64,000 nt of DNA from Azolla caroliniana. Its lineage: Eukaryota; Polypodiophyta. Shown here piece after piece: positions 1 through 9,194 of this stretch; positions within the stretch are counted from its first letter, which is position 1, and each line of letters starts with the position of its first letter. The notes below the pieces were generated by a model, which made no database searches, had not been told where the DNA came from, and was given only the letters and a program-made list of their open reading frames with translations. The translations under genes and the position numbers were made by a program. The stretch covers positions 17,112,001 through 17,176,000 of the forward strand of contig JBHGNT010000014.1 of assembly GCA_043228905.1 (NCBI GenBank), in the 5' to 3' direction.

Positions 1-185
1 CCCGGGAAGTGAGGGCGACGATGACAACCGACTCAGAGTGGATGAAGTCTCGGAGTATGACGGGTAAACGCGAGCCGGTTTTCTCTAGCATTTGTCCCTC
101 TCTGGCGCATGCCGGTGGATGTGCGGTTTGGTGGGGGTGGATGTCGTGAAGAAAACCGGCCTTAGGCGGAATCGATGAAAAAGGC
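1..185 (+). mobile_element. 3' end fragment of a gag-only LTR element (relative of the 8.7-13.5 kb element)
   Basis: Positions about 112-180 match, in opposite orientation, the junction of internal region, purine tract and LTR start seen near 9170-9240. The shared stretch includes a GGTTTGGTGGGG purine run followed by TGTCGTGAAGA, the LTR start of that family. Here the element reads on the plus strand and is cut off by the window edge and by unrelated sequence after about 185. Only the end is visible, so nothing can be said about coding capacity. Confidence 0.55.
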
Positions 186-535
186 GCGTGAACCAGCCCT
201 TACGCGTGGGCACAAGTATTGATAAGGAGTACATAATTAGGAATAGGTAGGCTGATGAAAATATCCTAAGAAATTATATTAATAGGCTAGTGAATCGAAG
301 CGGATCTCTGTCTGAAGGGACAGAGAATAGAAGTGATGTGATCAGGGTGTAATGGTCCGATACGCAGAGTGGTTCATTCAGTCGGCAAGTGTTGTCAATT
401 GCAAACGGGCCTTACCAGCCTACGCTTGCGCTCTTCTCACGCTCCTCCTCCTTCTCTCTCTCTTGCTCCTCGATTCAAGGACCCCACGGTCCCGCCTTAT
501 TTCCTACGCGAAAGCGGAAAAACATGACACCGATT
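186..535. other. Unassigned sequence left of Copia-1, possibly plastid-derived
   Basis: I recognise no gene here. The short open frames at 352-636 run into the Copia-1 LTR and look incidental. Because Copia-1 inserted with a clean target duplication, this stretch was originally continuous with the ccsA tract at 5911 onward, so it may belong to the same plastid-derived insertion. I could not match it to a named plastid gene. Confidence 0.3.
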
Positions 536-540
536 CTCGT
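536..540. repeat. Target-site duplication of Copia-1, left copy (CTCGT)
   Basis: CTCGT directly precedes the LTR start and is repeated exactly at 5906-5910 after the other LTR. A perfect 5-bp duplication fixes both ends of the element. Confidence 0.9.
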
Positions 541-1018
541 TGTTGGGTATGTGAGGAAGAGTGGGAAACACACAAGAAGCTCAAAGAAAGAAGCACTCAC
601 ACAAGGAAGGCAATGGCTGGAATAGCTCTCTATTGATGAATGTTCCAAAAAAAATAGGAGCTGAAATATATATCCCTAAGTACTAAGTACCACCACATAT
701 GAGTGACTCATGTATGTGGTAACATGGGGAAAAAACCTCTAGCCAGCACTAGAGTAAAAAGTGCCCATGTATAGCTCAAAGAAAGAAGCACTCACACAAG
801 GAAGGCAATGGCTGGAATAGCTCTCTATTGATGAATGTTCCAAAAAAAAATAGGAGCTGAAATATATATCCCTAAGTACTAAGTACCACCACATATGAGT
901 GACTCATGTATGTGGTAACATGGGGAAAAAACCTCTAGCCAGCACTAGAGTAAAAAGTGCCCATGTATAGGGAAAATGGTTCACATCAAAGCTACTAGAG
1001 GAACACGCAAGTGTAACA
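541..1018 (-). repeat. 3' LTR of Copia-1, lengthened by an internal 195-bp tandem duplication
   Basis: This LTR is 478 bp whereas its partner at 5623-5905 is 283 bp. The whole difference is a 195-bp direct duplication: 579-773 is repeated at 774-968. The two units differ by about one base in an A-run. Because the partner LTR has a single unit, the duplication arose after insertion. Confidence 0.92.
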
Positions 1019-1030
1019 AACCCCCCTGGA
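1019..1030 (-). other. Polypurine tract of Copia-1
   Basis: Read on the minus strand, a run ending GGGGGGTT abuts the 3' LTR. This is where second-strand synthesis of an LTR element is primed. Confidence 0.7.
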
Positions 1031-1064
1031 GCGAATGATATGAACATGTACAAGGAGTGACAGA

Positions 1065-2282
1065 TCAGCCCCCACAAGGCAATAAGCCTAAAGCTTTGCG
1101 AAAAGCTTCAAACTTTTCTCGTGGAAGAGCTTTGGTGAATATGTCTGCCACGTTATCTTGTGTAGGCACATATACCAAATCAATATCTCCTGCATGAAAG
1201 CGCTCTCTCACATAGTGATAATGCACCTCAATGTGTTTGGTCCGTGCATGAAATACAGGATTTCGTGCAACAGCCAATGCACTCTGACTATCTGTGAGAA
1301 TACGTGTAGCAACTTCAATCTCCATGCAAAGATCCATCAAAAGGCGTCTTAGCCATATACACTCCACTGTAGCTGTGAAAACTGCCCTGTACTCAGCTTC
1401 ACAACTTGATGTCGCCATTGTAGGTTGCTTTTTACTCAACCAAGATATACATGAGTTTCCAAAGAAAAAGCAATTACCACTAGTGGACACGCGAGTATCA
1501 TAACAACCAGCCCAATCACTATCTGTAAAAGCATGCAAGCATGGCTGAGTATCTCTGCCATAAAAGAGACCCAAGCTCAAAGTGCCTCTAAGATATCTGA
1601 ACACACGTTTCACTGCTTGCCAATGCTTAGTGCCAGGGCTATGCATGAATCGACTCAATTGGGAGACTGCATACTGTATATCCGGCCTTGTATTGCATGC
1701 ATATATAAGACATCCCACAGCTTGTTGATAAAGAGAAGTATCAAACGCATCACTAGAATCCTCAACAGAGAACCTAAATCCTGTCTCCACAGGTGTATAA
1801 ACCGGCTTGCAATCCTCAAAGTCAAAACGCTGAAGTAGTTTTTCAACATACTTTCCTTGATGCATAAACATTCCCCCCTCAACGGATACAAAATGGATGC
1901 CAAGATAGTAGCTCAAAAGACCAAGATAAGTGACTTCAAAAGTATGCTGCAAATCAGCCATAAGAAAATCGAGTTTTGCATCACATGACCCAGTCAAGAG
2001 TATGTCATCAACATAAAGAACGAGCACTAGAAGATCAGCCCCATCTTTGCGTACATAAAGTGTGCTTTCAATCGGACTACATGTGAAGCCAAGAGAAATC
2101 AAGTGCTTATGGATTTTTTCATACCATGCACGCGGAGCTTGCTTGAGACCATACAAGGCCTTATGCAAGCGACAAACCATATGCTCTTTCTCTTTCGTAG
2201 CAAATCCAGGAGGTTGCTTCACATAAACCTCTTCTTGCAAATCACCATTTAAAAAGGCTGTTTTTATGTCCAATTGATGCAT
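1065..2282 (-). pseudogene. Copia-1 pol, C-terminal part: reverse transcriptase and RNase H
   Basis: A 405-residue frame continues the same reading frame as the gag-pol segment upstream, separated only by a TAG at 2283-2285. It contains the YVDD catalytic core of Copia reverse transcriptase near residues 90-93. Further on come the DSDWAG motif and the SSCEAEYRA motif of RNase H, ending near the usual Copia C-terminus. Because the stop falls inside the polymerase domain, this part would need stop readthrough or a partner element. The protein copies element RNA into DNA in virus-like particles. I treat it as the disabled half of one gene, not a separate gene. Confidence 0.88.
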
Positions 2283-2285
2283 TTT

Positions 2286-5200
2286 CTAACCTCTTTGGGC
2301 AGCCAATGCAACCACGGTACGAATGGTAGTCATGCGTGAAGTAGGTGCAAAAGTTTCCTCATAATCAATGCCATATTGTTGGGCATATCCTTTGGCAACC
2401 AATCTAGCTTTGTAGCGATCAATACTACCATCGGGCTTTCGTTTAATCTTGTAAACCCACCTAGTACCAATCACATTCTTTCCTTTTGGCAATTCACATA
2501 ACTCCCAAGTACCATTTTTATGAATGGAATCCATTTCTGATTGCATAGCACTCATCCAATGTGGATCATCACATGCATCTTCAAAAGTAAGTGGCTCCTC
2601 ATTACATGCTATTGCAACAATAGAATAATCCACAAAATTACCTGATGCATGGCGAGAGCTTGATCTTGTTTTACCAAGTAAAGGTGCACTCAATTTGCTA
2701 TCTTGCAAAGTTTGTTTCAGCCACCTCGGCATAGTTTGTGACCTCTCGATAGCCATACGTTCATTATGTAATACATCTTCAATATGTACATCATGCGTGG
2801 GCTGAATTTCATGCTCATTTTCAGCCACATTTGGTTGGACATTTCGTGCATTTTCAACACTTAGTTGCTGGAAATTTTTATCCCTTTGAGACTCACTTGG
2901 CTGGTCTACATGTCCATGGTCAAGCGCAGCACTTTGGAACAAAGGCATGAGTGTATCAAACACATCTTGTGAGCTAACTGTTGGTTGTTTTTTGCATTCA
3001 AGAAAAGGGAAAGCTGAATTTTCAGCAAATACCACATCTCGACTCACAATAATTGTGTCCGTCAATGGATGATACAAACGATATCCCTTACTTTCCGCAC
3101 TATAACCAACAAATATGCATTTCTTTGCCTTGTCATCAAGTTTGTGACGTTGTTGTGATGGCACAAGAGCATATGCCAAACAACCGAACACACGCATATG
3201 ACTAACCATAGGTTTATGTCCATTCCAAGCCTCATATGGCGTAATGACTCTCAACGCTTTTGTAGGGCAACGATTCAACACATAATTTGCACACATAACC
3301 GCTTCCATCCAAAACTTGTTAGGAAGATGCTTTCCTTTAACCATACATCGTGCCATCTCTAAGAGTGTTCTATTTTTGCGTTCTGCAACACCATTTTGTT
3401 GAGGTGTATATGGCACCGTACATTGATGTAAAATACCTCTTTCACAAAGAAAAGCATTAAACTCATGTGACATATATTCGCCACCACGATCCGTGCGTAG
3501 AGTCAAGAGCTTATTTGCGGAAAAATTTTCAGCCATAGCTAAAAATGATTTGAAGCAAGAAAAGACTTCATTCTTTGCTTTCATAGGATACACCCATGTA
3601 TGACGAGTAGCATCATCAATGAAGGTAACAAAATATACATGCTTTCCAAAAGATGGAGTCTTTACAGGACCACACACATCACTATGAACAAGTTGTAATT
3701 TTCTTGTAGTGTGTGTATGACTATCTTTTGGAAAAGAAGCACGATGCATTTTTCCAAGAATGCAACCTTCACATGCATGTTTTTCAATGGACTCAAGTGT
3801 AGGCAACCCAATAACCATATCCTTCTTTTGCAAGTGAAGCAAACTATTGAAGTTCAAGTGACCAAAACGAGCATGCCAAAGCTCCATTTCAGCCATGGAA
3901 GAAGTATGTACAGCCAAGGCATTTAGAGAAGCCCTCTTGTATGTATCTAAACGGTACAAGCCATTGCATAATGTACCGGACATCACGATAACATCACCAT
4001 TGCTATAATCGTGAACCATGCACTTATCATCAACAAAATGTACATGAAGTCCGGCTTTGGCAATCAAAGGAACCGAAATTAAGTTCTTCTTGATACCGGG
4101 CACATACAATACATTCTTTAAGATGACAACACCTCCATTTGCAGCCGAAAGCTCAATTTCTCCTACTCCAATGATAGAATAAGAGGCATTGTTTGCACAC
4201 ACCACATGTCCACCTTTGGGTGCATCTTTCAAGGATGCAAAAAAACTTTTGCATGAAGTAATGTGCTTTGAAGCACCACTATCAAAGAACCAATCCGAAT
4301 CAATCTCACTTACAACCATACATTTAGAGTGCAATGATGCATCATAATGATATGTAACAACACATGCCCAATAATCTTGAGCCATGTTGGCCTCATCACT
4401 CTTTGCACTTGAAACATTTTCAGAAATGGTCATGCCGGATTCCTTCTTCTTCTCATTGCGCTTAACAAGCTTTCTACATTCTTCAATCGTATGGCCAACC
4501 TTTCGACAATATTTGCATCTTTTCTTCTTTTGCAAATCACCATCATTAGAGGAATAAGTGAAAGAGGGAGGTTGAGGCTTTGGTTTTGAAGAACCAAAAG
4601 CTGAACCATGCTTGCCTTTTCCTTTTTGTGAGATAGCAAGTGCTTGTGTTCCCTCTATCAAACCACTTCTATTCACTCTAGATTGTTCTTCTTGCAAAAG
4701 AAGAGACACAACCTCATCAAATGCGTACATATCCGTATTCCCTTTTGCAACCAAACGAATAGTAGTAGCAAAGCTTTGAAAAGATTCGGGTAATCCTTTC
4801 AACAACGTAGAGACAAGTGATGTATTCGAAATGATCTCATCAATGTTTGCCAATTGCTCTTTCAAATCTTTAATGCGTGTCACATACACATCTACCAACT
4901 CATTTTCAGCCATATATACATCCTCAAGTTGCTTTCTCAAATATGCAACACGTGCTTCGTTACGCACGGCATACAACGAAGCAAGAGTGTCCCATGCTTG
5001 TTTGGACGTAGAGCATGACCGAATATGTGGAACTATATGACGCTTCACAGAAAGTGCAATCAATGCATGAGCTTGAGCATCTTTTCCATCCCATCTAAGT
5101 TGCTCTTGTGTTGGTGGAGTAGATGAAGTCATTGTGCTCGAAGATGAACTTGTATCTGTGATAGTAGACTGTGAAGTAGTAGGACCGGCGGGGCGTCGAT

Positions 5201-5351
5201 CTACATCTACCACTATGTTCCATAGTTGTTTGGCAACAAGAACGTGTTTCATCATGTAGGACCACATTGGATAGTTTGTCCCATCAAGCTTATCTTCAGC
5301 TTGAAGCATGCCAAACAAATCACCATTGTTTGCCATTTTACCAAAGAACAA
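2286..5351 (-). CDS. Copia-1 gag-pol, N-terminal part: gag, protease, integrase, start of reverse transcriptase
   Basis: The frame is 1021 residues. Gag with a UBN2-type region occupies about residues 15-240. A CCHC zinc knuckle (CKYCRKVGHTIEEC) is near 277-290. The aspartic protease motif DSGASKH lies near 355, and the pre-integrase HARFGH motif near 500. The integrase catalytic triad follows in the contexts HSDVCGP, RTDRGGEY and NGVAERKN, about 555-660. The polymerase begins near 915 (WVYKIKRKPDG) and stops at a TAG in place of a normally coding codon. Gag packages element RNA, protease matures the polyprotein and integrase inserts the cDNA. The first ATG is at 5351; a second Met five codons later is an equally plausible start. 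Confidence 0.93.
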   Translation of the reverse strand: MFFGKMANNGDLFGMLQAEDKLDGTNYPMWSYMMKHVLVAKQLWNIVVDVDRRPAGPTTSQSTITDTSSSSSTMTSSTPPTQEQLRWDGKDAQAHALIALSVKRHIVPHIRSCSTSKQAWDTLASLYAVRNEARVAYLRKQLEDVYMAENELVDVYVTRIKDLKEQLANIDEIISNTSLVSTLLKGLPESFQSFATTIRLVAKGNTDMYAFDEVVSLLLQEEQSRVNRSGLIEGTQALAISQKGKGKHGSAFGSSKPKPQPPSFTYSSNDGDLQKKKRCKYCRKVGHTIEECRKLVKRNEKKKESGMTISENVSSAKSDEANMAQDYWACVVTYHYDASLHSKCMVVSEIDSDWFFDSGASKHITSCKSFFASLKDAPKGGHVVCANNASYSIIGVGEIELSAANGGVVILKNVLYVPGIKKNLISVPLIAKAGLHVHFVDDKCMVHDYSNGDVIVMSGTLCNGLYRLDTYKRASLNALAVHTSSMAEMELWHARFGHLNFNSLLHLQKKDMVIGLPTLESIEKHACEGCILGKMHRASFPKDSHTHTTRKLQLVHSDVCGPVKTPSFGKHVYFVTFIDDATRHTWVYPMKAKNEVFSCFKSFLAMAENFSANKLLTLRTDRGGEYMSHEFNAFLCERGILHQCTVPYTPQQNGVAERKNRTLLEMARCMVKGKHLPNKFWMEAVMCANYVLNRCPTKALRVITPYEAWNGHKPMVSHMRVFGCLAYALVPSQQRHKLDDKAKKCIFVGYSAESKGYRLYHPLTDTIIVSRDVVFAENSAFPFLECKKQPTVSSQDVFDTLMPLFQSAALDHGHVDQPSESQRDKNFQQLSVENARNVQPNVAENEHEIQPTHDVHIEDVLHNERMAIERSQTMPRWLKQTLQDSKLSAPLLGKTRSSSRHASGNFVDYSIVAIACNEEPLTFEDACDDPHWMSAMQSEMDSIHKNGTWELCELPKGKNVIGTRWVYKIKRKPDGSIDRYKARLVAKGYAQQYGIDYEETFAPTSRMTTIRTVVALAAQRG

Positions 5352-5608
5352 GAAAGTGGTAAAATATTACCTCAACAAATCGGAAATGAGTGCTGAAAAT
5401 GCAGCTCACAAACTATCACTCGGATGACGATTTCGACTACACGAACGGCTTCGAAATGGGGGTAAAATAGCAGGGTACCTGCTGAAAATGCGCTCCAAGT
5501 GCTGAAATACACTTCTCTATATTCGGAAGTTGATTTGCACAATGAAAAGTGCGCGCGCGCCGCGACACCGCGATGCGGACAACCGAAGATGGAGAGGATG
5601 AAGAACTT
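5352..5608. other. Copia-1 leader between primer site and gag
   Basis: This is untranslated leader on the minus strand. Small open frames cross it on the minus strand but resemble nothing and end in the LTR, so I do not call them genes. Confidence 0.6.
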
Positions 5609-5621
5609 GGCTCTGATACCA
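5609..5621 (-). other. Primer-binding site of Copia-1 (methionine tRNA type)
   Basis: On the minus strand it reads TGGTATCAGAGCC, the usual plant Copia primer site complementary to initiator methionine tRNA. It begins one base inside the 5' LTR. Confidence 0.9.
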
Positions 5622-5622
5622 C

Positions 5623-5905
5623 TGTTGGGTATGTGAGGAAGAGTGGGAAACACACAAGAAGCTCAAAGAAAGAAGCACTCACACAAGGAAGGCGATGGCT
5701 GGAATAGCTCTCTATTGATGAATGTTCCAAAAAAAAATAGGAGCTGAAATATATATCCCTAAGTACTAAGTACCACCACATATGAGTGACTCATGTATGT
5801 GGTAACATGGGGAAAAAACCTCTAGCCAGCACTAGAGTAAAAAGTGCCCATGTATAGGGAAAATGGTTCACATCAAAGCTACTAGAGGAACACGCAAGTG
5901 TAACA
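5623..5905 (-). repeat. 5' LTR of Copia-1 (283 bp)
   Basis: It starts TGTTGGG and ends TAACA in plus-strand orientation, matches the other LTR apart from the extra 195-bp unit there, and is followed by CTCGT at 5906-5910. Confidence 0.93.
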
Positions 5906-5910
5906 CTCGT

Positions 5911-6975
5911 CTCCAACGAAACTGATATACCAACTCGATATAGTTATACAAATTTTTTCATTTTTCAATTTGTGAATGAATATAAATTCACTTTTTTTTA
6001 TAAATTATCTTGTGGTTTAGCGTATTGCTGGGCTAGCCATCCATGATTGTGTAATCTGATTCCCAGTAAGTTTACTCCTAGAAAGCGAATCTGAACCAAA
6101 AGAAGTCCAATAGATGCTACTATGGCAGGTCCTTCCTTTCCCCAACATTCAGTCATTTTGGTATGAAGATAAATTGCATGTATTAACCAAGTCACTAACG
6201 CCCAAGTCTCTTTAGGATCCCAACTCCGGTAAGATCCCCATGCTTCATTGGCCCATACTGCTCTAGAGAGAATACCAATAGTTGAGAGGGAAAATCCTAA
6301 ACTTATTATATGATAAGCCCATTGATCCAGTTGATTAACAAGTCGACACTTACGCATATTAGGGGATAGCAAATAGAAAAAAGACCTTTCCACATAAGCT
6401 TCTCTTTGATCAGAATAAAAAAAAGTTGTATCTGACACACAAATATACGTTTCCTGAATGAACCCATGATTAGATTCATAAATGAAACTACCGGTTTTTA
6501 TATCAAAATAGATAATTGGTAAAGCTATTGTCGATAGAGATCCACATGAAGGGGTTGCGTAGCTCGGTAGCGGCATACTTACATGCATCATCAACCAGTG
6601 GGATTGTGAAGCGGGTACTAGCTCCGTGGATTGTTGTATTTCCTCAGGTAGACCCGAAGTAGCAAACACATGAGTTGATGTAGCACCCGGTGCCACAACA
6701 ACACCTGACCATTCATTTTGATTTCCTATTTTTAATAGTATGTACAATAAGGAGAAGCTCCACGATAGAAACATGGACGATTCATACGGATTGCTCAAGG
6801 GTAAATGCTTGGTTTTGACCCACCGAATCAACAAAAAACTTGTTATATGAAGAGTTTAGTCAACTACCATACCTTTATTGATCAAATTATTCAATTTATC
6901 AGATTTATAGCTTAGAACGATCCAATGGAGTGAAGTAACGACAAGGAGCATAATGAAAGAAATATGCACACATAT
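5911..6975 (-). other. Plastid-derived nuclear insertion (NUPT) with ccsA
   Basis: This AT-rich tract carries most of plastid ccsA on the minus strand plus its 3' flank (5911-5997). It is embedded in nuclear retroelements: Copia-1 touches its left side and a 5'-truncated LTR starts at 7168 on its right. Recognisable ccsA coding similarity fades near 6966. The left end could extend to about 186 if the unassigned sequence there is plastid too. Confidence 0.75.
5998..6960 (-). pseudogene. ccsA: Nuclear copy of plastid cytochrome c biogenesis gene ccsA, unedited codons retained
   Basis: CcsA is a thylakoid membrane protein that delivers and attaches haem to c-type cytochromes. The signature WANEAWGSYRSWDPKETW is near residues 195-212 of the open 278-codon frame (6834-5998). 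Several hydrophobic stretches and a HVSM segment also fit the family. Typical CcsA is about 310-320 residues. The missing N-terminal part is found upstream in the same frame to about 6960, beyond a TAA at 6856-6858. Some positions carry codons that C-to-U editing would correct: CGG (Arg) where the haem motif has Trp, and Pro codons where the family has Leu. The TAA could be a U-to-C editing site or nuclear decay. No plastid promoter context remains, so I call it a pseudogene. Confidence 0.85.
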
Positions 6976-7167
6976 GTACTCTATATCAATGTATGTTGTA
7001 ATAAAGAAGGACCAATCGATCGGTTAATCAGGTTGAATCAGTATAAGATTAATAAATATCTAGCAACTCATACCGTTTGTTACCGTATCCTCCATTTCAA
7101 AATTGGATTATTTCATTATAGAAATGCAAGGCCAAATCCATCTCGAACCAAAGGTTGGTTCTCCGGC
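6976..7167. other. AT-rich sequence between NUPT and LTR
   Basis: I see no gene. It may be further plastid flank, since it is AT-rich and ends abruptly at the LTR-derived segment. Confidence 0.3.
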
Positions 7168-7512
7168 CATACTTGATCTAGAAATACTCTCTAATTACAT
7201 ACCTCTAGAAAGTTCTAGAACTAAACGATTCTAGAGGGTTCTAGAATATTTTCCAAAATATTCTCAAGAATATTCTGATGCATGTACTTCAGCTCACAGT
7301 ATAAATTACTTGTAACCTCCTTGATCCCTTTCAAGGGATTCAACACCAGTCATTGACGTGCATCAATCGAGTATTCTCGTTTCTCCCCATCTTGTCTCCT
7401 TGATCTTTATCTATGTCTTTATGCTCTTCTGTCTTTCGCAACTTCTTAAGTTCCACGCTCTTAGCCCCATCATCCGTGCTTTGTCCGAGTCCGTGGTTGG
7501 TGTGTCCATGAC
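7168..7512 (+). repeat. 5' LTR of element A, truncated at its start
   Basis: From ACTTGATCTAGAAATA onward it aligns with the right LTR through the shared end at 7512 (TCCATGACA here, TCTATGACA there). It holds a TATA box near 7300 (TATAAATT) preceded by heat-shock-type inverted units. The first part of the LTR is missing. Confidence 0.75.
7208..7220 (+). promoter_or_regulatory. Heat-shock element in element A 5' LTR
   Basis: GAAagTTCtaGAA gives three perfectly spaced alternating units of the nGAAn consensus. More units follow (TTCtaGAAta near 7239-7248; GAAtaTTC near 7268-7275) before the TATA box near 7300. Confidence 0.6.
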
Positions 7513-7529
7513 AATTTGAATCCCGTCAC

Positions 7530-7720
7530 ACTGGAAGCAGCACCCGTCTTCATCATCGCCCTTGCTTCTAGAGTTACCATCGTCAGCATCCTTACTTCCA
7601 GAGTTACCGTCATCAACATCCTTGTTTTAGAGACATCATTGTCATAGTCATCGTTTCTTCTAGAGACACCATCATCACCATAGTCACAATCGTTGTTTCC
7701 AGAGATGCTTTCTCATGATC
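7530..7720. repeat. Degenerate tandem repeat in element A internal region
   Basis: Units of roughly 50 bp share a TTCTAGAGTTACCATCGTCA-like core. From 7720 to 7900 the sequence stays rich in TCATCATC. The open frames here are by-products of the repeats. Confidence 0.5.
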
Positions 7721-8219
7721 ATCGTATTCGTTGCCTTGTCGTCAACATCATCATTTTCAACACCACTTGTTGTCTTCATCAAATGCTACTTCGCCCAACC
7801 TTCATCGTCATCAACACTACTTTGCATGGTCTTTCATTATCATCATTGTTCCACCCACTTCATTATCATTGTCATCATCTATAGGTATCATTTTGCATCA
7901 CGATTTTGGCTAGGATTGATTTTGAATATCACCTTCCCAGTTCCGGTGGTACAACCACTCACTTTCCTAGTGGGGATCGAATCATTGCTCTCTTGCACTC
8001 CAAAATTTTCATTTTGGTTCAAGTTTTGCTCCACTTTCCTTTAACAAGGATCGATTTCGATCACTCACATTCTAGTCCTGGTGGGGGTCACAACCGCTCA
8101 CTTTCTTGGTGGGGATTGTGCCGGTTTCTCGTTAGCACTACCGTTTATGCCATGTTTTGGGTCAACCTCGACTATTTACCCTCTCATGATAGAAGAAGTC
8201 GAGTCGACCGCTTCGCCTG

Positions 8220-8660
8220 CACTCCACTCTTTGGTGTTCCAATTCCCGGTGAGGGTCCCACACATGGTCGCTCACATCTGTTCGTGTCCCGATTCTCAGT
8301 GAGGGCCACACATGGTCACTCACGTCCGTTGGTGTTCCTATTCTCGGTGATGATTGCACATGGTTGCTCACACTCGATGATGTTCCAATCTCTAGTGAGG
8401 ACCTCACATGGTCGCTAACATTTGTTCATGTTCCAATGCCTGGTGAGGGTCGCACATGGTCACTCACCCCCGTTGGTGTTCTTGTTCGTGTGAGGATCGG
8501 ACATGGTTGCTCGCACCCGTTCGTGTTCTTGTTCTCGGTGCGGACCGCACATGATCCCTCATGCCCATTGGTGTTCATGTTCTTGGTGAGGACCGCACAT
8601 GGTCTCTCATGCCCATTCATGTTCCAGTCCCTGGTAAGGATCCCACATGGTCACGCATGT
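8220..8660. repeat. Minisatellite of about 57-bp units in element A, left part
   Basis: Each unit contains a GTTCC...GGTGAGG...CACATGGTC...CTCA pattern, repeated about eight times with drift. The array resumes at 13510-13650 on the far side of the nested element, showing that the array existed before that insertion. Confidence 0.75.
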
Positions 8661-8666
8661 TAGCAT

Positions 8667-9194
8667 TGTCGCGTTGTTATGCGCGTGCGTGTAGAAGGGG
8701 CGGGACCACCGGGGTCTCGGACTAGGGAGTAGAGGAGAAAGAATAGGACATGATATGGAGACTTAGCTCAAGAGGAGAAGAGGAAAGAATAAGACCACGA
8801 CATAGAAGGAGAGATCGGCGGAGGCAAGATGTTCAACAAGTTATATTAAAACAACGAATGGTTACAACAATGGTGGCCACATGGTCCGCACCAAACGACT
8901 ATGAGAAAACCCTAACCGAAGATGAATAAGGAAACCCTAAACGAAACCCTAACCCTAAAATGGTAAGAACTCTAGACTAAGTGGTATACCTCTCATACGC
9001 AAAATAGGAAACCCCTCATAAGTGACCCCTCCCTTCCTTTTATAGCCCAAGGAGGGAGGGACCTTACAATGTGGGATAGAATTTCCCCTCTTATTTCTGT
9101 ACACCATTTCCTAGTATACATGTGCACATGGTGCACACCACCGATTTGCCTATTCCACCCCGGTTTCCGCCTATGGACAAAAATCTTCACGACA
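8667..9194 (-). repeat. 3' LTR of element B
   Basis: It starts TGTCGCGTTG and ends TTCACGACA on the plus strand and is the same length as its partner. It carries a TATA box read on the minus strand at 9036-9046 and clustered AAACCCTAA motifs at about 8915-8960. Confidence 0.88.

Larger units (their letters stand above)
541..5905 (-). mobile_element. Copia-1: near-complete Ty1/Copia LTR retrotransposon
   Basis: All landmarks are visible on the minus strand. The 5' LTR is 5623-5905, a methionine-tRNA primer site lies at 5609-5621, one gag-pol reading frame covers 5351-1065, a purine tract follows at about 1019-1026, and the 3' LTR is 541-1018. Both LTRs start TGTTGGG or end TAACA, and CTCGT flanks both sides. 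Domain order is gag, protease, integrase, reverse transcriptase, RNase H, the Copia order. One in-frame TAG at 2283-2285 interrupts pol, so this copy is probably not autonomous. The LTRs are almost identical outside one internal duplication, which suggests a fairly recent insertion. Confidence 0.95.

Noticed and set aside
5437-5781. 114-codon minus-strand frame overlapping the Copia-1 LTR and leader
   Set aside because: It spans LTR, primer site and leader, and has no family resemblance.
8915-8960. Interstitial telomere repeats suggesting a chromosome fusion
   Set aside because: The CCCTAAA-type motifs are few, imperfect and present at the same place in both LTRs of element B, so they belong to the LTR.
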